38,449 bases of DNA from a virus (IMGVR_UViG_3300035670_000602:1-38449), one strand, 5' to 3'. Shown: positions 12,952-20,607, counted from the first letter of the stretch. Notes: generated from the sequence alone by a model not told the origin. Numbers and translations are program-made.

Positions 12952-14732
12952 TAGATGACGCTCCAATCCGTGCTGTCGGGCCGGTGGGCAAACTGCTTGA
13001 ACTCCTCGATCTCGCCGACGACCGGAGCCGCCCCGTCTTCAAACTGCTGGTACTTCCCGAAGAACCAGAGCTCGACATCGGACATCTGCCCCTGCCGCAG
13101 CTTCTTGCACCGCCACTCGATCTTGATGCCGCCTTCATCGCAGGTCTCGCCGGATCGGTGGCCAAACAGGAAGTTGTCCACGTCAAAGTCGATCTGGTTG
13201 CTGCCCTTCCCGATGTTGCCGATCTCCGTGTTCTGGTCGCATCCCTTGGCGATGTTGGTGACCAGGAGCGTCGCCATGTTGTGGGCCGTGGTCATCTGCC
13301 GCAGCTTCCGAAGGCAATCCACGATCTCGCCCGTAGCGTCCTGAAAATGCCGGCTGGACTGCACGAGTTGGACGTAGTCGACGACCAGCAGCTGCGGCTT
13401 GTCCTTGGCTACGGCCCGCTCGATACGGTCGATGACCAGCGGTGCTTCGATGATCTTGAGCCGCCGCCCGATCTGCTCGCCCATTCCGACTGCGATCTCG
13501 TCCGCCGGCGGCTTCTTGTGGATCACGTCCTGCAGGGTCAGGCCACGCTGCCGCCCGTCAAAGTTGGTGATCGCTCGAGCGGCTAGCGCCGCCTTGGTCA
13601 TCTCGCCAAGGCACCACGTGGCGACAAGATCGGAGTTCTCGACCAGGCACTGGATCGCCAGGTGCAAGGCAAGGGCCGACTTGCCGACGCCAGGTGCCGC
13701 AGCCAGGGCGGTCATCTGCCCGAGGGGCAGCCCGCCGTCAAAGAGCCTGTCGAGCGACGGGATGCCGGTCGGTAGGGCAGGCGTGCTTTCCTGCTGCCGC
13801 CATGCCTCGATGGCGTCGAGGAGAGTCGGCGTCGGCGTTTCGTCAGCGGCGTCATTTACCGGCACGGCCTCGTCCGCAGACCCGATCACCGGGAGCCTCG
13901 GCCGCTTCCAGGCATTAGCGATCTGACGCGGGCAGTCCTCAAGATCGTCAGCCCGCAGACCAACCGACCGCATCCGTGACATGATGGTGGCAGTTGCATC
14001 TGCCACGCCCCACCCCCGGGCCGCCATGTCGCAAGCGACCGTAAACATGGTCTGCCGTCTGCCGGCGGCGAGCGTGAATCCTTCCTCGAGGAACCGGCGG
14101 GTCAGGTCGCTCATGCTCTTGGGAGCGACGACAATCGACTGGGCCGCCTGACTCTGGAACGCCTTGATGTCATAGACCCGCGTCGGGTCACAGTCCCAAA
14201 GATGCGCACGCGGCGTCTGCTCGTACTTCCAGTTGATGAAGCCCGGGAGCCGCATGATTCGCGGCCAATCGCACACGGACTGGTCGGAGCCGACCGCTGA
14301 AGCAATCGCCTTCATGCGGTCGTGCCAAGCGACGTGATTGAAGACGGCCTCGCTCAGTCTCCACCAGGCGTGAACGCCGCCGCCGCTTTCGATGATTGCG
14401 GTCGGCATCGGGAATCCGGCGCCTTTGATGCGGGTTAACGCATCCTCAACGACCACGCCGCCGTCGAAGTCCGCGAAGAGGCAGCGCGCCAGTTTCACGC
14501 CATCAGCCTGGCTGGCCCCCTTCGCGTTCCTCGGGTTTGCACCGAAGTAGGCATGCACCCGCAGCTGCTCGTCGGAGTTGAGCTTGTGCAGCCAATCAAC
14601 GATGTCGGGCAGTTCCGAGAGCGGAGCCCACTTGCGGCCGGCGTTCTGCGGCGGAAGCGGCCGGAACTCGATGATGTCCTCGGGCTCAAAGATCGCGCCG
14701 AGGAAGTCAATGCACTGGCCGAGGGCGTCCAT
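12951..14732 (-). CDS. Prim-pol/DnaB-like replicative helicase fusion
   Basis: This 593-residue protein has two parts. Residues about 1-200 look like an archaeo-eukaryotic primase-polymerase domain: Asp88-Phe-Asp90 in LFADFDGG, SGGGVHAWW at 116-124, and an RLPGFINWK box at 161-169. Residues about 320-565 form a RecA-fold DnaB-type helicase with Walker A at 346-352 (APGVGKS) and Walker B ending at Asp452 (LLVVDYVQL). It would unwind the fork and prime DNA. I chose the ATG at 14732, preceded by AGGAAGCAGG, over a longer reading into the upstream gene. The next gene starts within its stop codon. Confidence 0.85.
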   Translation of the reverse strand: MDALGQCIDFLGAIFEPEDIIEFRPLPPQNAGRKWAPLSELPDIVDWLHKLNSDEQLRVHAYFGANPRNAKGASQADGVKLARCLFADFDGGVVVEDALTRIKGAGFPMPTAIIESGGGVHAWWRLSEAVFNHVAWHDRMKAIASAVGSDQSVCDWPRIMRLPGFINWKYEQTPRAHLWDCDPTRVYDIKAFQSQAAQSIVVAPKSMSDLTRRFLEEGFTLAAGRRQTMFTVACDMAARGWGVADATATIMSRMRSVGLRADDLEDCPRQIANAWKRPRLPVIGSADEAVPVNDAADETPTPTLLDAIEAWRQQESTPALPTGIPSLDRLFDGGLPLGQMTALAAAPGVGKSALALHLAIQCLVENSDLVATWCLGEMTKAALAARAITNFDGRQRGLTLQDVIHKKPPADEIAVGMGEQIGRRLKIIEAPLVIDRIERAVAKDKPQLLVVDYVQLVQSSRHFQDATGEIVDCLRKLRQMTTAHNMATLLVTNIAKGCDQNTEIGNIGKGSNQIDFDVDNFLFGHRSGETCDEGGIKIEWRCKKLRQGQMSDVELWFFGKYQQFEDGAAPVVGEIEEFKQFAHRPDSTDWSVI

Positions 14733-14734
14733 AA

Positions 14735-15283
14735 CTACCTGCTTCCTTGTTTGCCGCCGCCGCGCAGATCGGCAGCAATGTGCGGATCGCCGTCGCAAAC
14801 GTCTTCATAGGCGATGGTTCCGTTAAACCAGAGCCTTAGTCTTTGGTCGCTTCGTCCACGCGTGTGCGCAACTCCAATGCGGTGCTGGACCATCACCGAC
14901 TCGAGGTCGTTTTTTGGCGGCTCGCACGGCCAAATAAAAACAAACCGAGACATAACGGCGAAGCCGTTTGGCGTGTCCCAGACGCACCGCGTGTAGTCCA
15001 TTGCCTGTGAGACAACCCGTCCGACTTTCGTGCCAGACTTCTTGCATTCGATTCCGACGATTCCCCAACGCCATCCCCTCTCAATGAGCGCCTTCTTCGG
15101 CTGAAGAAGAACGTCAATGCGTGGCCTGCCGGTTCCGTTCGTGTCCATGCGTGGATGCAGCATCCATCCGTCAACTTCCTGCAACACATGCCAGTGCGTC
15201 GGATTAACAATCTCCAGCAAAGCAGAGACGGCATCCGGCTCCGTCTGATAGTCGCCGCAAGTCAGCACTTGATCAGGGTACAT
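14735..15283 (-). CDS. PD-(D/E)xK-like nuclease
   Basis: This 182-residue protein has a restriction-endonuclease-fold signature: Asp57 in GRPRIDVLLQPKK, then Glu79-Cys-Lys81 in WGIVGIECKKSG, followed by a helix with Gln93 (VVSQAMDY). Spacing fits PD-(D/E)xK enzymes of the kind used in phage recombination or DNA degradation. The ATG at 15283 has GGAAGG upstream. It precedes the primase-helicase gene, so a role in replication-linked end processing is likely. Exact activity (exo- or endonuclease) cannot be told. Confidence 0.75.
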   Translation of the reverse strand: MYPDQVLTCGDYQTEPDAVSALLEIVNPTHWHVLQEVDGWMLHPRMDTNGTGRPRIDVLLQPKKALIERGWRWGIVGIECKKSGTKVGRVVSQAMDYTRCVWDTPNGFAVMSRFVFIWPCEPPKNDLESVMVQHRIGVAHTRGRSDQRLRLWFNGTIAYEDVCDGDPHIAADLRGGGKQGSR

Positions 15284-15328
15284 CCTTGCCTTCCATTAAC
15301 TTCGCCACGTCACGACCAAACAGAATTG

Positions 15329-15883
15329 TCACGAGCCTGGCTGCAGTGAGACCCACGACGCCATGGCGGCCAACTTGCCAGAATCTTCGCGTGCAAGTCC
15401 GATTCCGAGATTGCATTCACGACAAATAAAACCACGCAGCCTTCCAGTTACATGGCAATGATCGAGGTGCAGTGTGTGCGCACTGCCTTGCCCGCAGCAT
15501 GCACAACGGCCATTGCATGAGCACCACAGGTCAAGCACACGCTGAACTCCTTCGCATGGCTCCGCATAACCGTATTTTCGAGAAGCCGCTCGCATCGTTT
15601 TCAGTTTGTTAGACGCCCATGCTTCTGTACCGACAGCATTTATGGCCTCATGCCATCTGATGCACGGCCGGTCAATCCTGCACGAAGTTCTGTGTCCCAA
15701 AAGTAAGCATCGCGTTCTGACCACAACCTTTCTTCCGCAGTCACACTGACAATCGTGTTGCCAGGAATTAGCCCCCTTGCGTTTTCCAGCGAAGCCCAAA
15801 ACGGTCAAACGTCCAAAACGAGCGCCGGCTGTGACTCTTTCAGCGATGTGTTTTGCAATATTCACTCCCACGGCACGCTCCAT
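15329..15883 (-). CDS. HNH endonuclease, recombination endonuclease VII-like
   Basis: This 184-residue protein has an N-terminal zinc-ribbon/AP2-associated region seen in homing-type nucleases (GARFGRLTVLG at 20-30; HDCQCDCGRKVVVR at 43-56) and a C-terminal endonuclease VII core: Cys127/Cys130, LDHCH at 140-144, then GFICRECNLGIGLA (151-164) supplying Cys154, Cys157 and Asn158. T4 endonuclease VII resolves branched DNA, but many proteins of this layout are mobile HNH nucleases. It overlaps the preceding gene by 22 bp. It may be a free-standing homing element or a genuine recombination enzyme. Confidence 0.8.
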   Translation of the reverse strand: MERAVGVNIAKHIAERVTAGARFGRLTVLGFAGKRKGANSWQHDCQCDCGRKVVVRTRCLLLGHRTSCRIDRPCIRWHEAINAVGTEAWASNKLKTMRAASRKYGYAEPCEGVQRVLDLWCSCNGRCACCGQGSAHTLHLDHCHVTGRLRGFICRECNLGIGLAREDSGKLAAMASWVSLQPGS

Positions 15884-16188
15884 ACAGTTGCCATCCGTCC
15901 GCTCGCCGTCCGCCTGGTCCCGGCCTCAACCACAAGACCACGCCGTGCAAGTTCGATCCGCCGTGGCCGCTGCGTTGACGGGTTCATACCCAAACGGGTC
16001 TGCATCTCTTCGTCGGTCAGCCCTTTGGGCGTCGCCTGTAGCAGCTCGAGCACGCGACGCTGCAGAGCGTTGAGCGTCGGCCCGTCAAGCGAGTCAGCAG
16101 CGTCGGCCGAGGTTCGCGAACCGCGAACTGACGGGGCACGCAAGGCGAAGAGCGGCAGGTCGCCAGTAACCATCCATGAGTCAACCAT
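15862..16188 (-). CDS. Winged-helix DNA-binding protein
   Basis: This 108-residue protein has a disordered N-terminus and a C-terminal winged helix at about 40-105: LNALQRRVLELLQAT, LTDEEMQTRLGMNPSTQRPRR, then RRGLVVEAGTRRTASGRMATVWSV, where the last segment is the wing. This layout is frequent in phage replication operons. The ATG at 16188 has GAAGGA upstream, and a GTG one codon earlier is possible. It probably modulates transcription or replication. The 150 bp upstream (16189-16342) show no gene. Confidence 0.7.
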   Translation of the reverse strand: MVDSWMVTGDLPLFALRAPSVRGSRTSADAADSLDGPTLNALQRRVLELLQATPKGLTDEEMQTRLGMNPSTQRPRRIELARRGLVVEAGTRRTASGRMATVWSVPWE

Positions 16189-16342
16189 CACGCATCCTTC
16201 CGTGTTTTGGCCCCGTGACGTGGGGCACTCGGCCGCATCACCTCTGGGAGAAGAGGCTGCGGCTGCCGGCGTTGGTCCGCACTAGGCCGGCGATACGGGC
16301 GGATGCAGCATTCAGCCGCTCAGGCAACCGCGTGCCGTTGGT

Positions 16343-16594
16343 TCACCCGTCGCTCATTGGTCCTGGCTTTCCGCCTGGTCGTGGGCCGTCCCACGGATCG
16401 TTTCGAAACGTGAAAGGCGGCTGGTTTTCCTTGACCCATCCCCGCAACGCGCGGGCGTAATCAAGCGCCTCGGCGAGCAGCAGCCGAGGATTGTTCGGCT
16501 TCTTCTCAACGAGGTACTCCAGACGGCCAACGACAATGTCCACCGCGGAGCCGACGCCAATCGCTGTTCCGTTTTCTCGGATCACCCAATCCAT
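16343..16594 (-). CDS. Hypothetical early protein
   Basis: This 83-residue protein has a helical centre (VDIVVGRLEYLVEKKPNN, LLLAEALDYARALRGW) and a Pro/Gly-rich C-terminal tail with several Trp. The ATG follows the stop of the SSB-like gene by 8 bp. No motif identifies a family. Its place between recombination and winged-helix genes is the only context. Confidence 0.65.
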   Translation of the reverse strand: MDWVIRENGTAIGVGSAVDIVVGRLEYLVEKKPNNPRLLLAEALDYARALRGWVKENQPPFTFRNDPWDGPRPGGKPGPMSDG

Positions 16595-16602
16595 GCGTCA
16601 CC

Positions 16603-17082
16603 TCAAAAGGGGATGTCATCGCCGGGCATCCGAGAGGCCACCGCGCGGGGAGCCGGCGGCTTCCTGACAGCGGCAGGCTTGGACGCAACCGCCGGCACGT
16701 ACTTCTTCACGACCGCCGACACGTTGCCGGTCGTCTTCGAGGTGTAGTGACTCACCTCAACGGTTATGGAGCGTCCGATCAGGTCGTCAGGGTTGAGAGA
16801 CAGCGTGCCGCCGGCCACATCCGATCCGACCGCCTGGGCCAGCTGCTTCGCACGCCAGCCGAGGTGCTGCGGGATGTCGTCGAAGACAAACTTGTAATTG
16901 CCGTTGACGGTCGCCAGACGCAAGGCGAGCACCGCCCCGTGCGGGTTCTCGTCGCAGACCTTGTACTTGTTCGTCTTCTCCTCAGCCGCCTTGATCTCCA
17001 TCTGATGGGTGCCGGCCGGAACGATGTCTCGCTCGCCGGTCGTGGATGCCGCCATCGGATCGTCGTGAATCTGGAAGTCCAT
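16603..17082 (-). CDS. Single-stranded-DNA-binding-like protein with acidic SSB-type tail
   Basis: This 159-residue protein has a predicted beta-rich body (about 15-125), a Pro/Ala/Lys linker and a C-terminal tip PGDDIPF. That tip matches the acidic-hydrophobic DDIPF tail by which bacterial SSB binds partner proteins. It directly follows the Sak4-like ATPase gene, and phage SSB-like proteins (DUF669-type) commonly pair with such ATPases. The body itself is not clearly an OB-fold by eye. It probably coats single strands during recombination-dependent replication. Confidence 0.7.
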   Translation of the reverse strand: MDFQIHDDPMAASTTGERDIVPAGTHQMEIKAAEEKTNKYKVCDENPHGAVLALRLATVNGNYKFVFDDIPQHLGWRAKQLAQAVGSDVAGGTLSLNPDDLIGRSITVEVSHYTSKTTGNVSAVVKKYVPAVASKPAAVRKPPAPRAVASRMPGDDIPF

Positions 17083-17099
17083 TTCTCTGCCCTTTCTGT

Positions 17100-18005
17100 T
17101 CAGGCCGTGGTGGCCGTAGTGGTTTCGTTCTTCAGTTCCATCCGCTTCAATGCCGCCGCGTCACACAACGCACCGGCCGTCTTCTCGGTGATACGCCGCT
17201 CGGCAACTCGCTCGGCTACGGCCTTCATCACCCTGTCCAATCGCTCCTCGCTGGTCGCAGCCTTGATCGCATCACTGGCACCGGTGACCACGGCCTGGTC
17301 GTCGATGACCTGCAAGGCATGCCCACCCGCAAGCCATTCGGCCAGCCGCTTGCCGGTCTCAGCGGTGATAGGCTTGGGATCGCCGGCGAAGAGGCCGGTG
17401 CGATCCTTGCTGACGGTGGCGTAGTGCCCGTCGTGAATCAGGTCGAGCACGCAGGTGAACTCAAACTCAAGGCCGTCGCGGGCCTCAAGCTTCATCCCCA
17501 GCTTGGCCACCTTCTTCCGGCCGTGATCATCCACCTGGGCGGTCTCGGTCTTCGACCGGCCGGTGCAGATGACGTGGGCCGGCGAGCGGAGGAGCTTGTC
17601 CACAAAGGCCCGCCAGCGCGGCGTGATGACCGAGAAGGCCGACCACGTATTGCCGCGAAACTGAGCCTTAGCAACGTCCTCAAGAATCTCCAGGCAGCCG
17701 CCGGCTCCGCTCCAGCAGTGCGTCACGCTGTCCACGATGATGACTTCGTAGCCAGCCTCCTCGGCTGCGGTGATCGCCTCGATGTAACGCTCGGGGGAGA
17801 ACGGCGGACGCAGGTCGATCACGTCGAAGTCGTGCAGCGTGTCGTAGAGGTCGGACGATCCTTCCTCCGTGTCGATCACGACCGTCCTGCCGCCAAGCCC
17901 CTTAGCCAGCAGCAGAGCCCCGTAGGTCTTTCCGCCACCGCTGGGGCTAGTAAGAAGCAACCGCAGTTTCGTGGCACTGCGACGGGCCTTGCGAATCTGA
18001 ACCAT
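17100..18005 (-). CDS. Sak4-like RecA-family ATPase, single-strand annealing/recombination
   Basis: This 301-residue protein has Walker A SPSGGGKT at 20-27 near the N-terminus and Walker B VIIVDSVTH with Asp92, the layout of AAA_24/Sak4 phage recombinases (RecA core with little extra). A basic KxxK stretch precedes the P-loop. These proteins anneal single strands with help from an SSB, which fits the gene immediately downstream. The ATG at 18005 has AAAGGA with 7-nt spacing. A Lys/Glu helical C-terminus (about 240-290) may mediate oligomer or partner contacts. Confidence 0.83.
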   Translation of the reverse strand: MVQIRKARRSATKLRLLLTSPSGGGKTYGALLLAKGLGGRTVVIDTEEGSSDLYDTLHDFDVIDLRPPFSPERYIEAITAAEEAGYEVIIVDSVTHCWSGAGGCLEILEDVAKAQFRGNTWSAFSVITPRWRAFVDKLLRSPAHVICTGRSKTETAQVDDHGRKKVAKLGMKLEARDGLEFEFTCVLDLIHDGHYATVSKDRTGLFAGDPKPITAETGKRLAEWLAGGHALQVIDDQAVVTGASDAIKAATSEERLDRVMKAVAERVAERRITEKTAGALCDAAALKRMELKNETTTATTA

Positions 18006-18087
18006 GTCGATTTCCTTTCGTGTCTTCGTTCCGTTGTGAAAATCCCGCGTTGCTTCCTGCTCGGCGGGTGGTTCGTGCGTCCTTGCT

Positions 18088-18137
18088 GCCCCGGTTCCAC
18101 CGGGCTCCTTCCGCCGTCTGGTTCCACCAGGCGACGG
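18088..18137. promoter_or_regulatory. Two tandem hairpins with identical TTCCA loops
   Basis: CCCGG-TTCCA-CCGGG lies at 18090-18104, and a longer imperfect stem closed by CTGG-TTCCA-CCAG lies at 18111-18137. Both fall in the 145-bp leader before the Sak4-like gene and carry the same 5-nt loop (TGGAA in the transcribed strand). A repeated loop suggests recognition by one protein or a paired RNA control element. No poly-T tract follows, so simple terminators are less likely. Confidence 0.4.
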
Positions 18138-18150
18138 TCCTTTGCTCGAA

Positions 18151-18417
18151 TCAAAACGGCGTGATCTGGTCGGCCGTCACGGCGTAGTGCAGGTTCCCGT
18201 GATCTGGCACATGCCGCCTGACGTGATAGGTGTCATCCGACAACACCTCGACCACGACGCCGTTGAGCGTCTGGCCACGCTCGATGAAGCGGATGCGGTC
18301 GCCGACCGCGTAGGTGGTGACCAGCTGCCCGTCGATCAGCCGCGTGGTGCCGCCCGATACGGTGTGCTCGGGCATGGCGGCGACGGCGGCGAGGTATTCT
18401 TTTTCGTGAGCGTTCAT
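18151..18417 (-). CDS. Small beta-rich protein, first gene of the early operon
   Basis: This 88-residue protein has a helical N-terminus and an SH3/KOW-like beta barrel at about 35-85 (YAVGDRIRFIERGQ, LNGVVVEVLSDDTYHVRR, YAVTADQI). I chose the ATG at 18417, which has AAGGAGG about 10 nt upstream. In-frame sequence continues to 18573 but crosses the promoter region. Such small barrels bind nucleic acid or protein. As the first gene behind the candidate promoter it could be an early regulator. Function is not known. Confidence 0.7.
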   Translation of the reverse strand: MNAHEKEYLAAVAAMPEHTVSGGTTRLIDGQLVTTYAVGDRIRFIERGQTLNGVVVEVLSDDTYHVRRHVPDHGNLHYAVTADQITPF

Positions 18418-18778
18418 GTGGGGGGTTCCTCCTTGGGTGGCGTAGTGTACGGGCGTGCAGTCTGATGACAAGTAGCGGTGTACGAACATTCCAGTGGCGT
18501 AGCGCAACTCACTCCTTTCCATGGCGTTTGCGTTTCGCACGTATCTATGAAAGGCGGCCAAAAAAAGACGCAACGAGCGTTGCGATGTCGAACACTGCTC
18601 GAGCGAGTGTGCTTTCGGTTCCCAGCTGCTGGCCCAGATGAACCAGCGTCAGAGCAACCACGGCGTCGTTCCAAGTCACTCGCTTCACGGCGTTCTCCAT
18701 GCGTGCGGAAGGGTAACGCAGTTATCTGCGAAACGTCAAGGCCGGCTTGAGAAGATTTTCTCGGCCTGGAAATCCGCC
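18418..18778. promoter_or_regulatory. Regulatory region, candidate genetic switch
   Basis: No gene is supported in these 361 bp. They contain a candidate minus-strand promoter (18444-18471), GTGTAC at 18445 and 18478, a perfect palindrome CGCAACG-AG-CGTTGCG at 18569-18584, ACACT-N9-AGTGT around GCTCGAGC at 18592-18610, and CGCAG-TTAT-CTGCG at 18717-18730. A bulged hairpin AGGCC/GGCCT enclosing GAGAA-GATT-TTCTC lies at 18739-18767 just after the stop of the helix-turn-helix gene and may end its transcript. The density of palindromes in a gene-free stretch fits an operator region. Confidence 0.55.
18444..18471 (-). promoter_or_regulatory. Candidate early promoter (TTGTCA-N16-TACACT)
   Basis: On the minus strand, TTGTCA (18466-18471) and TACACT (18444-18449) are separated by 16 bp, close to a housekeeping sigma-70 promoter. 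It reads toward the early operon starting at 18417. A GTGTAC element overlaps the -10 region and a second sits 33 bp upstream, three helical turns away, as expected for repressor sites. Experimental support is lacking. Confidence 0.45.
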
Positions 18779-19072
18779 CTACTGGCCGCCGCTTGGCGGG
18801 CGACCTGGGCGCTTGCCGGCCGCCCTGTCGGCTGAGATCCGCTCGGCTCGCTCGCGGAGCTCGACGGCGTCGTATACGGGGCAACGCTTCCCGAATCGGG
18901 TGTCTGACCAGATTTCGTTGTCTCGGGCCAACTGGCGGACGTGCGTCGCGTTTATGCCCAGGATCTTGGCGGCCTCGGCCGTGCCCACCAATTCACGTTC
19001 TGTCTCCGTTGCCATGTCCATGGCAAGCAGTTTACCGATGTGTCTAGGGGCTGGCCGTTTTTTCTTTGCCAT
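18779..19072 (-). CDS. Helix-turn-helix protein, MerR/excisionase-like
   Basis: This 97-residue protein has a basic N-terminus (MAKKKRPAPRH) and a helix-turn-helix/wing of the excisionase-MerR kind at about 28-75 (VGTAEAAKILGINATHVRQLARDN then FGKRCPVYDAVELRER), followed by a basic, Pro/Gly-rich tail. It lies divergent from the integrase with 185 bp between starts. It may be the recombination directionality factor (Xis) or the lysogeny regulator, and position suits both. The ATG at 19072 has no strong ribosome-binding site, hinting at low expression. Confidence 0.75.
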   Translation of the reverse strand: MAKKKRPAPRHIGKLLAMDMATETERELVGTAEAAKILGINATHVRQLARDNEIWSDTRFGKRCPVYDAVELRERAERISADRAAGKRPGRPPSGGQ

Positions 19073-19196
19073 GGGTCGCAACCGTTGCGGGGTGCCTAAT
19101 CGTACGGGCCGACTCGCCTTGCCGTCCTTACTCGAAACGCTGTACAGTATCGCAGCCAGCCAAAGCCGGGGATTGTTTTAACGGATGGGGTGCAGA

Positions 19197-19225
19197 TTGA
19201 ACGTCTGTACACCATTCGCTAAAGT
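19197..19225 (+). promoter_or_regulatory. Candidate integrase promoter (TTGAAC-N17-TAAAGT)
   Basis: TTGAAC at 19197-19202 and TAAAGT at 19220-19225 are 17 bp apart, and a Shine-Dalgarno (AGGAG, 19246-19250) and the integrase ATG at 19258 follow at normal distances. A GTACAC element (19207-19212) lies in the spacer, matching sites around the early promoter. A weaker alternative, TTGCCG-N18-TACAGT at 19119-19148, overlaps a CTGTACAG palindrome. Confidence 0.5.
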
Positions 19226-19257
19226 CGCCCTTTTGGCGCAACAAAAGGAGACGAAAG

Positions 19258-20193
19258 ATGACGCTGCGAGACCTGCTGATTGACCGGATCGCCCCGCTGA
19301 AGAACCTGAACGACCGCTCAGTGCTGATGTACCTGAGCACGCTAGAGCGGTTCCGAGACTTTTTAGGGCACGAGCCAACCGTCGATGACCTCGATGACCT
19401 GACGGCCGCCAAGTTCCTCCGGTGGCGTGGCAGCACCGTCCACAGCAAGCGGCGTGGCCTGATCTCGCCGGCCTCGCTGGCGAAAGACTCTGCCCATATC
19501 CGCAGCCTGTGGACTTGGCTGGCGAAGAAGCGATGGAAGAGGTCAGACGGCGAGTTGATCGAGTTCCCTGACTACGCCCGCCCACGCGTGCCAAAGCCCG
19601 TACCGAAGGCGTACAAGGCTGAGGAACTGGCCCGCCTGGTCGATGCCGCCAAGCACCGCAAGGGGCACGTAGCAGGCAAGCCAGCGGCCTGGTACTGGGT
19701 GACGAAACTGCAGGCCATGTTTCAGACCGGAGAGCGGATCGGTGCGGTGATGGCCCTGCGGTGGTCAGAGGTGGATCTGGAGCGGCACACACTGACGTTC
19801 TTGGCAGCGACCCGTAAGGGGCACAGAGAGACGATTACGCGGCCGATCACTCCAGCACTGGCCCGATGCCTAGCCATGCACAAAGGCGATCCTGGCGAAC
19901 GTGTATGGCCCTGGCTGGAGGATCGTGAAATGCTGTCCTGCTACGCCAGCCTGAGGGTTCTGTGCCGCACGGCGGGCGTGCCGTACAAGCCATTCCACTC
20001 AATCCGCAAGGCGACGGCTTCCTATCTGAAACGGGCTGGAATCTCAGCTAAGAAGCAGCTGGGGCATTCGTCCGAGGAAATGGCCGAAACCCACTACTAC
20101 GACGAGGAAATCACGGGGCGGGAGTCTAATCTCGACTACCTTCCAGACATTAACCAGCCGCCGACTGATGACGGCGATAGGCCAGCGGCTTGA
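19258..20193 (+). CDS. int: Tyrosine-recombinase integrase
   Basis: This 311-residue protein has a SAM-like core-binding domain at about 1-95 and a catalytic domain at about 118-285. The catalytic set is visible: Arg160 in TGERIGAVMALRW, Lys187, His247-Ser-Ile-Arg250 in FHSIRKATASYL, His270 in QLGHSS, and nucleophile Tyr280 or Tyr281 in THYYD. It would integrate the phage into, and excise it from, the host chromosome. It is one of only two plus-strand genes. The attachment site could not be located, as no flanking host DNA is present to compare. AAAAGGAG precedes the ATG. Confidence 0.93.
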   Translation: MTLRDLLIDRIAPLKNLNDRSVLMYLSTLERFRDFLGHEPTVDDLDDLTAAKFLRWRGSTVHSKRRGLISPASLAKDSAHIRSLWTWLAKKRWKRSDGELIEFPDYARPRVPKPVPKAYKAEELARLVDAAKHRKGHVAGKPAAWYWVTKLQAMFQTGERIGAVMALRWSEVDLERHTLTFLAATRKGHRETITRPITPALARCLAMHKGDPGERVWPWLEDREMLSCYASLRVLCRTAGVPYKPFHSIRKATASYLKRAGISAKKQLGHSSEEMAETHYYDEEITGRESNLDYLPDINQPPTDDGDRPAA

Positions 20194-20259
20194 ACGTGCG
20201 TTCAGTTTTCTTTGCACATCCGTACGGATACGGTTCAACTCCCCGAAAGGAGGGACAAC

Positions 20260-20607
20260 ATGGCGAAGCGAAAGGGCGGCTGCGGTAGAGTCCTGTTGAT
20301 CGCGTTTGGTCTCTTTATTGGCACTGGCTTTGTGGCCGGCTTGATCAATCCTTCCAGCACCAAGGCGAAGAGGGCGGCGAAGAAAGCGGCAGCGGAAACG
20401 CAAGAGCCGCAGCAATCGGACCCGATCTTCGAGCACGGGTTTCGCGTTGGCTACGGCATGGCCAAGACGGGAATGATCAAGCCGGACAGTGCCCAGTTGG
20501 ACGCGATGGCGAGGCAGTCCGCGTTACAGATGGGCCACAGTGGCGGACTCGGCTTCAAGATGCAGTGGAAGCAGGGCTTCTCGTTTGGATGGAGTCAGGG
20601 AGATTGA
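20260..20607 (+). CDS. Single-span membrane protein downstream of integrase
   Basis: This 115-residue protein has a basic N-terminus, one membrane segment at about 11-30 (VLLIAFGLFIGTGFVAGLI), an Ala/Lys-rich linker and a Gly/aromatic C-terminal domain (FEHGFRVGYGMAK ... GFKMQWKQGFSFGWSQGD) with repeated Gly-Phe/Tyr spacing. AAAGGAGG 6 nt before the ATG is the best ribosome-binding site in the region. Being co-directional with the integrase, it may be expressed in the lysogen, and superinfection exclusion is a typical role for such a protein. That role is inferred. Confidence 0.7.
   Translation: MAKRKGGCGRVLLIAFGLFIGTGFVAGLINPSSTKAKRAAKKAAAETQEPQQSDPIFEHGFRVGYGMAKTGMIKPDSAQLDAMARQSALQMGHSGGLGFKMQWKQGFSFGWSQGD

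Noticed and set aside
18478-18750. Plus-strand 90-residue reading frame in the regulatory region
   Set aside because: It starts at a GTG without a ribosome-binding site, has no family features, and runs through the palindromes and promoter of the switch region.
18414-18884. Minus-strand 156-residue reading frame through the switch region
   Set aside because: It overlaps the end of the helix-turn-helix gene and the promoter, is Arg/Ser/Pro-rich as expected of a shadow frame in GC-rich DNA, and lacks a start signal.
19190-19216. A short stem CAGA/TCTG around TTGAACG followed by ACACCA, suggestive of a tRNA 3' end and attachment site
   Set aside because: The loop is not a T-loop, no acceptor or anticodon arms are found upstream, and a promoter explains the sequence better.
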